Assembly: GCF_003086295.3 (NCBI RefSeq)
Contig: NC_092052.1
Coordinates: 70,968,910 to 71,032,909, forward strand
Direction of reading: 5' to 3'
From: Arachis hypogaea
Taxonomy: Eukaryota; Streptophyta; Magnoliopsida; Fabales; Fabaceae
DNA length: 64,000 nucleotides
Under the pieces are notes generated by a model. It was not told where the DNA came from. It saw nothing but the letters and a program-made list of their open reading frames with translations, and ran no database searches. The translations under genes and the position numbers were made by a program. Of this stretch, positions 43,796-55,463 are shown piece by piece; position 1 is the first letter of the stretch, and every line of letters begins with the position of its first letter.

Positions 43796-45647
43796 TGTAA
43801 CAACCCTGATTTTTGAGTATGCAAGATCTTTTCTAAAGGCACAGATTTCTCCGGAAGATCAGTAAAGGGAACACCTCTTCTATCTCAACAAGTATCTCGA
43901 TCCTCATTGTCATTATGTCATATTTTAGCTAGAACCTCTTTTGAGGCAAGCTCGATAACGCAATCGTGAAGAACCTAGTTTTTGAGCCGTATTGGTTAGG
44001 AGGTTTGATTCTAGTTTTCGTAAATAGTCTCTGTTTAAAGAACCGGACTTGATTCATGAGAGAAGAGAGATAATAGTATAATATTATCATTAAATTAGTA
44101 TTATAAGATGCTTGAATGATATTATAAGGTTACCTGGTCTGTTTTAGTTAAAAACAGGAAATCAATTTAACCGGGTTCATAGTTTACTAGTGCAGCTTAG
44201 CACCAGCACTCTCTAATGACTTTAACAATGCTAAGGCCTCATCATACATTTTTTATTCTCATAATAAATATGTTACTAGTGTCATTTATGCTAGTAGCTC
44301 AGAAAATAATTTTTAGAGATGTTTTTACAAGTGTTCTGATACATCTAGTTTTAGTAGTTATACACCTGAGATATTTTAAAATTATTTTAATCCACCTCCA
44401 AGCCAACCAATCACAACTCACCCTACACCCCCAAGACACTCCAAGGCTGGTCATTTACTCCCTTTGGCCGAAAATGAGAAGAGAGAAAAGAGAGAAACTT
44501 TCATGACACGTAAATCTTCAAAGCTTGATTTCTTCTGAACTAAAGCTCAAATCAAAACTCTGATTTCACCAAAATGATCCTCTCTTTTTCCTCCACATAA
44601 CCATGTAACTTATCAAGGCTAGAAATAAGGTGAGATGGCTTTTCCTTTTCCCCTTTGAATTCGGTTTTCAAGGAAACATGCATGAACATGTGTTTTATTG
44701 ATGTTCTTCCTTAGGAATCATGCTTAACTTGACTTGAGGGCCAAGAAATATTAATTTCCAGCAAGTATAAGGTGAGATATCCCTTCCTAACATGCTGAGA
44801 GAGATTTGGTCAGTTGAGATTTTGTGGATTTAAAGTTGTTCTTAATGTGATTTAGGAGGAAAAAGTGCTTAAGGACTACCTGAAAGTATAACTGAATTTG
44901 GAGCAGCAAAACCAGGTACGGTTTGATGAAATTAATCTTGATTAGTTGTGTTTGAGATGTGTGATTATGATATGGTTTGGTTATGCTTGAAATTGATTGC
45001 TTGTATGCGTTATTCTTGGTGAAAGTTTGTTGAAATTTTGATGAAATTTGATGATATTCAACTTTGAATTTGTGTTCTTCATGGCTGCTGGAAAAATGAA
45101 CCCTAACCCTTAAATTGGGGTTCAGTTTGTGTTAAAATCAAGTAGAAAAAATGGTATTTTGGTGGCTGCTAATTTATTATGAATTATGGTAAAAATCGGT
45201 TGCTAAAAAGATTGAAAAACAGATAGAAACATAGAAAGAATCTAAAGAATTTACGAAGAACACGAAGAACACTTTGAGTGTGATGAAGAACATTGAAGAA
45301 AACCTTTTAGATCTTAAAAAGGGCAAGGTTGTAATTATTTTGGTGTTTGAGGGGTTATTTGGTAATTTCTGAAAGTTAGGGTGGTAAAAGTAGAAATATT
45401 AAAAGTTACGGGTGGTAAAAAGTGAATTTTAAAGGTTAAAGGTTAAGGTAAAGTTAATTTTCAAAAATTTAATAATAAAATAATAAATAATAATAAAATA
45501 TTAAATAATAATATTTAATTAAAAATAATATTTTAATAAAAATAATAAAATAATGCGAAAAAGGCAGTTTTTTGTAAAAGCTTTAGAAAGACAACTTTAA
45601 GCGTAGAATTCCATAATTACCTTCATAAAACACCTAGGAAGTAGTGA

Positions 45648-47194
45648 TGATTGGATTTTTGTGTGGTTTAAAAATTCACAAATGAATTCTCGTTGCAAGT
45701 ATAGTTTCTAAACCAAACAATAATCCTTTCATACAAAAGATTGTTTGTCACAAGTTGCAAACCCCTAAAATTATAAACCGAAGTATTCAAACCTCGGGTC
45801 GTTCTCCCTAGGAATTGCAATAAAATGTCTTGTTATTGGTTATGGAGTATGTTTTGGGGTTTTTGGGATAAAAGACATGACATGTAAATGGCAATAAAAA
45901 TAAACTAACAACTAAAAAGGTCTTGGCAAAGGTTGGTGGTCAAGGATCTCTATCCTTATCACTAACCATAACATGAGAATTGGCAAGGATCAATCCCACT
46001 AAATCATCCCCTAACTAATAGTAGAGGAAAGTCAAGTGAGCTATATCAATCCAAGTCCATAAGTCCTAGTTTTCCACCAAATCTATTAGTGAGATCTAGC
46101 ATTAATGGCTCCCAATCGTCAATCACTTGGACATTAGTAACTCAAGAGTTCCTAAGTTACCTTCCCAAGCCAAGAGCATAAAATTCTACTATAAAATCCA
46201 ACTAAGCATTTTATCAAACACTTGTAAGGCATAAAACGAAAGCATAGTAAAATTGCAAGGAAAGTAAATCTACACTACTCAATTGCAAGGAAGTAAACAA
46301 CAATAAAGCAAATCAACAATAAAGGAACATGAATCATAAATTGCATTAAAGGAAAATGGAAGAACAAAGTGCATCAACATAAAAGTAGAAAATTACAAGA
46401 ATTAAATGCTAAAATAGAGAGAAGAGATGTAGAAGAAGAATAATTGATAAAGGAAAAGTAAATCAAATCATGAAATTAACCTAGATCTAAGAATTCCTAA
46501 TCTAGATCTAACCTACTCCTAATTCTAGAGAGAAGAGAGAGTTTCTCTCTCTAGAAACTAACTAAAGCATGATAAAACTAAAATAAAACCCACTAACTAC
46601 CTAGATGCCTCATCCCTCTTCAATCCTTGGGTTAAATAACATCAGAAATAAGTTGGATTGGGCCCAAAATGCCTTAGAATTTGCTGGCCACGAGTTGCAT
46701 TAAGTGAATCATGTGCACCCATCGGTGTGTACGCGTACCGTACGCATGCGCGCCCCTATGCACGGTGCAACTATGGCAATTTTTATATTATTTTGAAGCC
46801 TCAGATGTTAGCTTTCCAACGCAACTGAAATCGCATCATTTGGACTTTTATAGCTCAAGTTATGGTCGATTGAGTGCGAAGAAGTCGGCTTGACAGCTTT
46901 TGCGATTCCTTCATTTCTTCACGAGTTCTCCATTTTTACATGCTTTTCCTTCATTCCCTTGATCCAATCTTTGCCTCCTAAATCTGAAATCACTTAACAA
47001 ACATGTCAAGGCATCTAATGGAATCAAGGTGAATTAAATTTAGCTATTTTAAGACCTAAAAAGCATATTTTCACTCTTAAGCACAATTAAAGGAAAATTT
47101 ACAAAACCATGCTATTTCATTGAATAAATGTGGAAAAAGATGATAAAACCCCCTAAATTCAACACAAGATAAACCCTTCAAATGGGGTTTATCA
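45648..47194 (-). repeat. Solo LTR (C/H-type) in T2, minus strand
   Basis: Minus strand reads TGATAAACCCCATTTG...AAAAATCCAATCA; 1,547 bp. Flanks AGTGA (45643-45647) and AGTGG (47195-47199) are a target duplication with one mismatch; T1 has AGTGG at the same place. The tip pairs GATAAACCC with GGGTTTATC. U5 hairpin at 45778-45797. No internal region is present, so it is the product of LTR-LTR recombination. Confidence 0.9.
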
Positions 47195-47470
47195 AGTGGT
47201 AATAACATGATAGTGAGGCAAAGATAAAGGAAAGATACGAAGTTAAAGAAAAGATAAAAACACAAAGAAAAGTCTGTAAAGTTTTAATGACAGAAAACAA
47301 CAGGGATTAGTGAACGAACTAAGAGCAACATAGTTAGTTCTTGAGTTGCGCCCAGGGTTAGGTATAATATGAAAAGTTAAACTGTTTTAGTATAGACTTA
47401 ATGAACCTATACTTGGGACAGGTTAACTATTCATACCAAAATTTACGTAAGCTTTAAATACATACGTTAA

Positions 47471-47610
47471 GCAGAGAAAAGAGTAACCAGAGCAGAGTAA
47501 AGAGATACAAAGAACAGAGTAACCAGAGTAGAGTAAAGAGATCAAGAGAAAAGAGTAATCAGATCAGAGTATAAAGACAAAGAGAAATGAGTAATCTGAT
47601 AAAGAGAAAT
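47471..47610 (+). repeat. AGAGTAA-type minisatellite in T2
   Basis: About four units of about 38 bp with the core AGAGAAAAGAGTAAYCAGAGCAGAGTAAA. A counterpart is in T1 at 38430-38560. Confidence 0.75.
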
Positions 47611-47839
47611 GGTTTGAGTTAAGATGTTGTGAAAGTAAAAGCTGTAAAGTTTGTATAGTATAATTGAACAAAGAAAGAAAGAGGTACTGCATAAGAATGT
47701 GAAAGTGATGATGAATAATGAGAATGATAATGAATGATGATAATGAGAATGATTATGTAAGAATCTGCTCTAGAGAGGCAGTCAGATAGATGGTGGTACG
47801 ACCACTAAGAGCACTTCCCTGGGATACTTAGCTATAATG

Positions 47840-48010
47840 CTATTCTGTAAGTCAAAGGACTCTTACAGTGAGTGTGTTGGGCATATATAAGTTAACTAGC
47901 TCCGCCATGCAAGTCAAATGACTCTTGTAGTGGGTTGCTAGTGCCGTCATGCAAGTCAAAGGACTCTTGCAGTGGTTTACCTCACAAGTCAAAGGACTCT
48001 TGCGAGGGGC
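47840..48010 (+). repeat. GCAAGTCAAAGGACTCTTGC minisatellite in T2
   Basis: Five units, each itself an inverted repeat (GCAAG...CTTGC) with a variable spacer. It stands where T1 has a different minisatellite. Confidence 0.8.
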
Positions 48011-48442
48011 ATTGCCAACAGGGAAGCCATACCTGGTCAGAGGACTCTGGGTAACATCGAGAGCGGGTATGTAACCGACAAATGAGCTCATTACCTGCAC
48101 TAGGGCTAGACATGCATTATACTTGGCTGCGCATTTCCTCTGTTATGATTGTTGTTTAAATGTATGCTTTCTTTGTTTTCATTCTATTCTCTGTGTCGGT
48201 GTTTTGTTTTCTTGTATTCTATTATTTGTGTTTTGCTTTCCGTTTTCTCTATTTTCTCTATTTATCTGTTTCTTCTGTTTACTGCTTCTCGGTATTCTGC
48301 TATTTATTTGCTAAGCAACACGGAATTAACGAACTTAACTAATAACCCCGGCCATACTAAGAACTCCCCAATTCTTACCCCTTCTCTCTTCCTTCCCCCT
48401 TCAGATGGAAGCAGAAGTACCCTTCCGTATTCTACTGATGAC

Positions 48443-48892
48443 TGACGTGGCGAAAATTGGCTAATTAAGAATTGATATAAGTTGTGCGTTGCAAGTATAG
48501 TTCTTAACCAACCAGAAATCCGCTTATCAATTTAGAAAGGTTGTCACAAAAATTAAAATTTAAAATACTGGGAGTATGAATCCCAGGTCGTCTCCTAACG
48601 AGTTGCAGAAAGGTGTGCTATTTTATTAATTAGATATTTTCAGAAAGAGTTTGAGCTGAATAAACAGGAAATTAAATTGGGGAAATTAAGTAATTTAAAT
48701 AAAAGCCTTGACCGGGAGTAGATTAATTGGAAGTCCTATTCTTATTGCAGTACTCTCAAGATTAATTGATAATTGAAGGTCATTCTATTTAGTTATCCCT
48801 TACTAAATAAGGGAAAGTCAAACAAGTTGGAATGATGTTTCTACTCACAAGTCCCAATTCGCTTACTTGGAAGGACTGGCGTTAGTGACTAG
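48443..48892 (-). repeat. Element H: 3' LTR, U5 part
   Basis: Minus strand ends ...GCCACGTCA. U5 hairpin CTGGGA-loop-TCCCAG at 48568-48586, beside GACGACCT. It continues at 60471 after element G. The left end is uncertain by a few bases (TG at 48443 or 48448). Confidence 0.75.
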
Positions 48893-48897
48893 AGAGC

Positions 48898-51258
48898 TGA
48901 TGACAAGTCATCTTAGCCTAGTTTCACTAGCCTTTTTCTTTAATTTTAGTAGGTTTTATGCACTTTCTTGCATTCTAAGTAAGTAATTTGGAATGAAAAT
49001 GCATGACTTCTTTGAATCAAACAACCACCATGTATTTGATGCTAAATCATGAGGTTGAAGCCAAATTTAATTGAATTTTAATGATTTATAAACCTTGTGA
49101 ATTTAGTGATACTTTGATTGGTTGATTTGGTTAATTGTAGGTGAAGAAAGAAGAAAAGAAGAAAAGCGTGGCACAAGAAGTGTGCCCAAAGGAAAGAAAA
49201 CGTGCCCAAGGAAGCAAGAAGCGTGCCAAAAGGAAAGAAAAAGCATGATCACATTGAGGAAGAATGGGAAGCTAAGTTGAAAAAGCTAACTGAGCTTCAC
49301 AAGGGATGGAAGGAGAAGGAAGCTACAAAGCTAAGTTAAAATAGTTAACTTAGCACTAAAGAAAGCAAGGAATGGGTGCAAAGCTAAGTTAACTAAGTTA
49401 ACTTTATCGGGGACCTCTTCAAATTAATTCAAGATGAAATTCCATGAGTGAAGCCACCAAGATTCGAACCAAGGACCAAGGAGAAGGCAAGGGACGTTCC
49501 TCACAAAAGAATTCAAGAAGAAATAGCCAAAATGCATCCTCCATGGTTCGAACTTGGAACCACACGCTACTCCTTGCAAGGGAATTTGAGAATAAATAGC
49601 TAGAATGCTTCCTCCAGGACTTGAACTTGGGTATTCTTTGAAACATAAGGAAGGAGTGCCACCAAGCTTGCAAGGAAATACAAGGAAAATAGCTTTATTG
49701 CTTCCTCCAAGTTTTGAACTTGGGTATTCTTGGAAACTTAAGGAGGAGTGCCCACTCATCCAAGGAAATTAGCTCCAAAGGTGTCCTCCACTTGCTCCCA
49801 CCAGGATTTGAACCTGGGACCTTGAGGCCAAAAGCAAAGGCGTTACAAGGGAAGCTAAGTTGGAAATTCCAACTGAGCATTGCTTCTCCCATTCTTCCCC
49901 ATACTTTGGCGCACAAGTTTGCACACCAAGGGGGCTGTCATGCGCATCATGACACGGGAAGCACCAAATTGGCGCAACAAAGCTCAACACAAGGAAAGCT
50001 CAGTTGGTTTTTCCAACTGAGCATTGAACTTCCACACTTTGGCGCACCAAGGCTGGGACACACGCGCACCTTGACACGGCCAGATGCCATGAAGCGCACC
50101 AAGGAAGGCTTGCACACCACACTTGACACGGATGGAGCATGCTTGAAAGCTAAGTTGGATTTTCCAACTGAGCTTTCCCCTGGAGGTGTAATTTGGGCTA
50201 GGAATTGGATTAAAAATCCAATTTAATTCATTTCTTCACAAAATCAAAAGCCCACCCAAATTCCAAAATCCAAGAATAGAAAGTGTATAAATAGGAGTTA
50301 GTTTGATGTAATTAAGAGAGCTAGATTTTACTTTGAATTCTTCCTTTTGAATGGTCATTTTCATTTTTGAGCTTTTTAACTTTTGAATTTAGATTTCTGA
50401 GAACTTGGAAGGAGAATTGCTCTCTCTTATTCTTGGTTCTTGCTTGAGCACTCTTTTATTTTCTTGCTTTGGATCTTGGGTGGAGAATTGAAGAACTTCT
50501 GTTTCAATCTCACCTTGAAATCTCTTGTTTACTTTCTCTGCATAATTGAGTTTCCATTTCTGTTTACTTCACTGCTTCATCTTTAATTTACTTCTGCAAT
50601 TTACTTTTCTTTACTTCTTTTGCAATTGTTCTTGTTGGATCAAGGAAGGATTTGAGATCTAGACTTGTTATCTAGTCTCTTCTACCCTGAGATCTTCAAC
50701 CTCTTTTACTTTGCTGCAAATTAAGCACTGCCTTTCTGTCTTTACAATTCTCAAAGCATTTTTACTCTTCTGTTTGAGATCCATTCCAATTTAATTCATC
50801 TTTTACTTTGCTGTTTGATGCAATTTAATTCTGCTTGTTTAAATTCTGCAATCCCAATTCCCAAATCCTTTTATGATTCAAGCAATTTACATTACTTGCA
50901 CTTTAAGATTCAGTCATTTACATTTCTTGCAATCTAATATTCTGCAATTTACATTTCTTGCATTCTAAGATTCTGCAATTTAATTTCTTGTTCTTTAAGA
51001 TTCAGCACTTTTATTTTCTGTTCTCTTTAATTTCCTGCAATTTACCCCTCTCCCTTTACTTTTCATGCAATTTAATTTCTGTTAATCACAAATCACTCAA
51101 CCAGCTCTTGATCTGTTTGACTAAATCAACCACTAAGCTAAAATTGCTCAATCCTTCAATCCCTGTGGGATCGACCTCACTCATGTGAGTTATTATTACT
51201 TGATGCGACCCGGTACACTTGCCGGTGAGTTTTTTGTCGGATCATTTTCCGCACATCA
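48898..51258 (+). repeat. Element G: 5' LTR
   Basis: The tip TGATGAC-AA-GTCATCT pairs. About 49280-50190 holds repeated AAGCTAAGTTGGAAATTCCAACTGAGC and GTTAACTAAGTTAAC palindromes among repeated phrases (CCTCCAAGTTTTGAACTTGGGTATTCTT). U5: CTCAC-TCAT-GTGAG and CCGG-TACACTTG-CCGG (51210-51225). Open frames such as 49714-50226 recur in the 3' LTR and are not supported as genes. Confidence 0.95.
50286..50293 (+). promoter_or_regulatory. TATA box of G 5' LTR
   Basis: TATAAATA in AGTGTATAAATAGGAG; identical in the 3' LTR at 59493-59500. Confidence 0.7.
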
Positions 51259-51264
51259 AGTTTT

Positions 51265-51282
51265 TGGCGCCGTTGCCGGGGA
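51265..51282 (+). other. Primer-binding site of element G (tRNA-Asp)
   Basis: TGGCGCCGTTGCCGGGGA, a perfect complement of the plant tRNA-Asp 3' end, six bases after the LTR. Confidence 0.95.
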
Positions 51283-51461
51283 TTGATTAGATTGACAATG
51301 ATTATGTGAAGTGAAGATCTAGATCAAGCACTTTTTATTTTTCTGTTTTTGACTAACACACTAACTGTTTGAAATTTTGCTTAAGCCAATTAACATTTCA
51401 CTTCAGCCATGGATTGAAGTGTTTTTGCTTTCTGGTGTTGTGATTTTTATGCTTTGGTTGT

Positions 51462-54413
51462 ATGTCAGGTATAAGGAGAATTACACCCACTTTTTGTGAA
51501 CAAGACGAAAGAACCCTCAGAAGATTAAGAAGAGCTGAAAGAGGGAAAAACATTATTGGAGAAGAGGAGTCAAAAGAAGAATTCCAAGATATGGAGGAAC
51601 ACTTAACAAACCCACCAAATGGGGCTGAAGGAGCAGTCAATAACAACAATAATCCACCACAGAGAAGAGTTTTGGCTTCCTACACAAGTGCAGATCCTAG
51701 ACATTGTGGGAGTAGCATTCTTACTCCAAATGTTAATGCAAATAACTTTGAACTAAAGCCACAACTCATCACCTTGGTTCAAAACAATTGTTCTTATGGA
51801 GGGGGACCACTTGAAGATCCTAACCAACACTTATCCACCTTCTTGAGGATTTGTGACACTGTCAAAACCAATGGTGTGCACCCTGACAGTTACAAGCTAC
51901 TGCTATTTCCATTTTCTCTCAGAGACAAAGCCACTCAATGGTTGGAATCCTTCCCAAGAGGCAGCATCAACAATTGGGATGATCTAGTAACCAAGTTCCT
52001 TGCCAAGTTTTACCCACCTCAAAGAGTTATTAGATTGAAGACTGAAGTGCAAACATTCACACAAATGGATGCTGAACCCTTGTATGAGGCATGGGAACGA
52101 TACAAAGCTCTAATCAGGAAGTGTCCACCAGGAATGTTCAGTGAGTGGGACAGATTGCAGAATTTCTATGAAGGCTTGACACTGAAATCTCAAGAGGCTT
52201 TGGATTATTCAGCAGGAGGTTCGTTACAATTGATGAAAACAGCAGAGGAAGCTCAAAATCTCATTGATATGGTGGCCAACAACCAATATTTCTTTGCTCA
52301 CCAAAGGCAACGCCAACCATCACAAAGGAAAGGAGTGATGGAGTTGGAAGGAGTGGACTCAATCTTGGCTCAAAACAAAATGATGCAGCAACAAATTCAA
52401 CAACAATTTGAGCAAATGGCCAAGAGGATTGATAGCCTCCAAGTTGCAGCAGTTAATACAAGCCAACCATTATCCACATGGGGACAAAATGAAGAGACTC
52501 AAGAGGAGCAACAGCAAGAGCAAGTCCAGTACATGCACAACCAAAATTCTGGGCCAAATGAAGTCTATGGTGACACCTACAACCCTTCTTGGAAGAACCA
52601 CCCAAATCTTAGGTGGGGAGATAATCACAACCAAAATCAACAACCATGGCAGAGAAACTCAAATCAAAATACTTCAAGAAACAACCAAAACCACAACTAG
52701 CAGCAAACTAACCAAAACCCCTACAGAAAACCTCAAAACAACTACCCCAACCCCAACCATTACCAATTTAATAACCAACCCACCAACCAAAATGCCTACC
52801 ATCCACCATCCACATCTAACAACCCACCACAAGCATCACCTGAATCTCAAAGACTCACCAACTTGGAAACCTTGATAGACAAAATGTGGAAACACCAAGA
52901 AATGACAACCAAGAACCAAGAAGCCTCCATGAAAAATATGGAAAGGCAAATCGGCCAACTCTCCAAGCAGATTGCCATTGAAAGGCCACCTAACTCACTG
53001 CCAAGTGACACCATTCCTAATCCTAAAGAGGAGTGCAAGGCAATACAACTGAGGAGTGGAAAAGTCCTGGTGAAAGATGAAGAAGCAACCAAGAAGCCAA
53101 AGGAAAGTGACAAGAAATAAGCTGAAAAAGAGAAGGCCAATGATGAAGATGTAACAGCAAGCAAGCCAACTCAGAATCAAACTCAAGAAAAAGAAGATCA
53201 GCCACAAAATTCAAGAAAGGGAAAGGAAGTAATTGAAGAGCCAACTAAGGACCAAAGGCAGGGAATGAACTTCACTCCACCCTTGCCATATCCTCAAAGG
53301 TTCAACAAGGAGACTAAGGACCAACACTTCCCAAAATTTCTTGAAATCTTCAAGAAGTTGGAAATTAATATTCCCCTAGCTGAAGCACTTGAGCAAATGC
53401 CCCTGTACGCAAAGTTCTTGAAAGAACTTATCAACAAGAAGAGGAGTTGGCAAGTTAATGAAACTATACTGCTCACTGAGGAATGTAGAGCACTAATCCA
53501 AAAGGGACTTCCTCCCAAACTCGAAGACCCTGGGAGTTTCTTTCTACCCTGCGCCATTGGCAGTATGACCATCAAGAAGGCGATGTGTGACTTGGGAGCT
53601 AGTATCAATCTAATGCCTGCCTCTCTAGTGAAAAAGCTAGGCATAAAAGAGGTGAAACCAGTACAGATGTCTCTAGAATTGGTGGATAAATCAGTGATAT
53701 GCCCCAGGGGTATAATTGAGAACCTTCTAGTCAAGGTAGACAGATTCATCTTCCCTGCAGATTTTGTGATCCTGGATTCGAATCAGGATGAGGGCGACTC
53801 CATTATACTGGGAAGACCGTTCTTGGCCACTGCTAGGGCCATCATAGACATAGAGCAAGGAGAATTAACCCTCAGGATGCATAATGAAAGTATCACTCTG
53901 AGTGTACTACCAGAAATACAGAGTAGTAATGAAAAGAAGGATGGTACAGAAACAGACAAGGAAAATCTGCAGTGGAAGGAGAAAATCAACAAGACAAACA
54001 ACAACTGCCCTCCCAAGCAAGAGATAGATGATACAGCAGGCCAAAAAGAGAAAGAGACTGTGTAAAGTAATGAAGAAGCTCAAGGGAACATTGTAGTATT
54101 GGCAACTAAGAAAAGGAATTTCAAAAGGGAGCCTGTTTTCAAAGAAGAAGAGTCAACAAAAGGAGGGAAGAAAAACAAAAACAAAATCAAAAAGGGTTGG
54201 AAGAACAAAAAAATTCCAACAGAAGGGCTCTCCAAAGGTGACAAAGTGCAGTTAGTCTATCAACAACTGGGAACAGACCAACAGACTAATGATTACTATA
54301 CTGTGAGCAAAATATTATCACTAGAACATGCTGAGATAGAGCACCAAGGAACAAAGAAGAAGCTCACGATCAGAGGGGACAAGTTGAGACACTACAGTCA
54401 TCAACCACCATAA
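51462..54413 (+). pseudogene. Element G: Gag, aspartic protease and integrase-tail-like segment in one frame, three internal stops
   Basis: A single frame of 984 codons starts at ATG 51462 (MSGIRRIT) and is read without a frameshift. Order: Retrotrans_gag core (about residues 85-245, with WLESFP, KFLAKFYPP and AWERYKALI), an Asn/Gln-rich region, a coiled coil with RQIGQLSKQI, the LRSGK signature, the protease (CDLGASINLMP with Asp at about residue 710; ILGRPFLATARAIID), then a lysine-rich part and, from about residue 915, KGDKVQLVYQ...KLTIRGDKLRHY, resembling the C-terminal end of Athila integrase. Everything between protease and that tail is missing. Internal stops: TAG 52698-52700, TAA 53118-53120, TAA 54063-54065. 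In such a young copy these stops were probably already present when it moved. Read-through is possible but unproven. Confidence 0.9.
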
Positions 54414-54456
54414 AAGAGGAAGTCAATGTCAAGCTAATGACAATAAACGAGCGCTT

Positions 54457-54474
54457 CATGGGAGGCAACCCATG
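54457..54474 (+). other. AGGCAA-loop hairpin after the Gag-protease ORF (element G)
   Basis: CATGGG-AGGCAA-CCCATG: six perfect pairs with a different outer stem from E and F. Preceded by GACAATAAACGAGCGCTT. Confidence 0.8.
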
Positions 54475-55463
54475 ATTTATGATTCCTGCTTGCTTTTAAA
54501 TTCAATAAAAGTATGATCACTTTAGCATGATTTTGAATTTGTCAAGACATACTTGACAGATACATATAATGCTTTGAAATATATGCCAGACTTCTAAGTT
54601 TGGTGTGCTTGACAGCACACAAAAGTTAACATTTCAAGCATTCTTAGATCATATGCTTAGTCATTTTGGTGAAGTATATGACCAAACATTAAGTTTGGTG
54701 TCTGCATATGTACGAATTTTGAGAAAAAAAATTTTTGTTCAGAAAATCAAAATCATGCAAAGATGGATCATACATTGTTTAGTTTTAGAAATCTATGCTA
54801 AGAAATAAATTGGCACTTATAGTGAAAGTATCAATTATAACAAGCGTTTATTCAAATCACTGAGCAAGAGACAAGTTTGGTGTTCACCAAACTTTGGTTT
54901 AGGGACACAATTGATCTTTCACAAATAAAGGCCATTACATAAAATATAAGCATATACCATTTGACCACCATGCTTTAAATGAGTTCTGAAGCATTTTGTT
55001 TTGATTTAATTAGAAAAAAAAAAGGGGGCTTGAAGAAAAGACAAGAGGAAGGAACGGCTATGACAAGCCAAGAGAAGGATCACATGTGCCTAGAGAGGTG
55101 TGCCAATCTTGGAAAGCAAAATCTGCATGCATGCACCATTGGACACCGAAAAAGCAAGCAATCAATAGGAAGAGAATCCTTGTCAAGCTTCAACAATACA
55201 TGCAAGCCATTCATTTCATGAATATCTATACTATGCAACTTAATCTCCATCATTCATCATCATAACCGAATGCATTACTCTTTTGTGATCTTGTTGGGAA
55301 ATTTGAAAACCTTTTCCATAAATAGCCCCCAACACATTATAAAGAACACTTTCATACAGACCATTCTCAATCAAAGCACACAATTTCCTTCTTCTCTTCA
55401 CAACAAAACCGAACATCACTCCAAACACAACCCCCAACTATCTCTTATTCACACACATATTCA
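54475..55463 (+). other. Element G: spacer between the two ORFs
   Basis: Contains AAGTTTGGTGT words near 54596, 54691 and 54873, the last forming a perfect inverted repeat AAGTTTGGTG-TT-CACCAAACTT (54873-54894). A lysine-rich open frame at 54979 is unsupported. A possible leader for ORF2 (55320-55463) is C/A-rich with CACACACATATTCA before the ATG. Confidence 0.6.

Larger units (their letters stand above)
43796..48442 (+). mobile_element. T2: relative of T1, split by a solo LTR and cut by element H
   Basis: It starts TGTAACAACCC and follows T1 throughout (for example the GAACCGGACTTGATT and GGTAATTTCTGAAAGTTAGGG stretches), with a roughly 160-bp extra segment near 44700-44860. The solo LTR 45648-47194 interrupts it. 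It ends in ACTGATGAC near 48442, where the H LTR begins; the last 0.75 kb of the T1 counterpart is not seen and may lie beyond H. The minisatellite at the T1 position is replaced by an unrelated one. Confidence 0.7.

Noticed and set aside
49714..50226. 170-codon open frame, repeated at 58921-59433
   Set aside because: It lies in U3 of both G LTRs and is duplicated only because the LTR is. It is built from repeated phrases and palindromes, with no domain-like composition.
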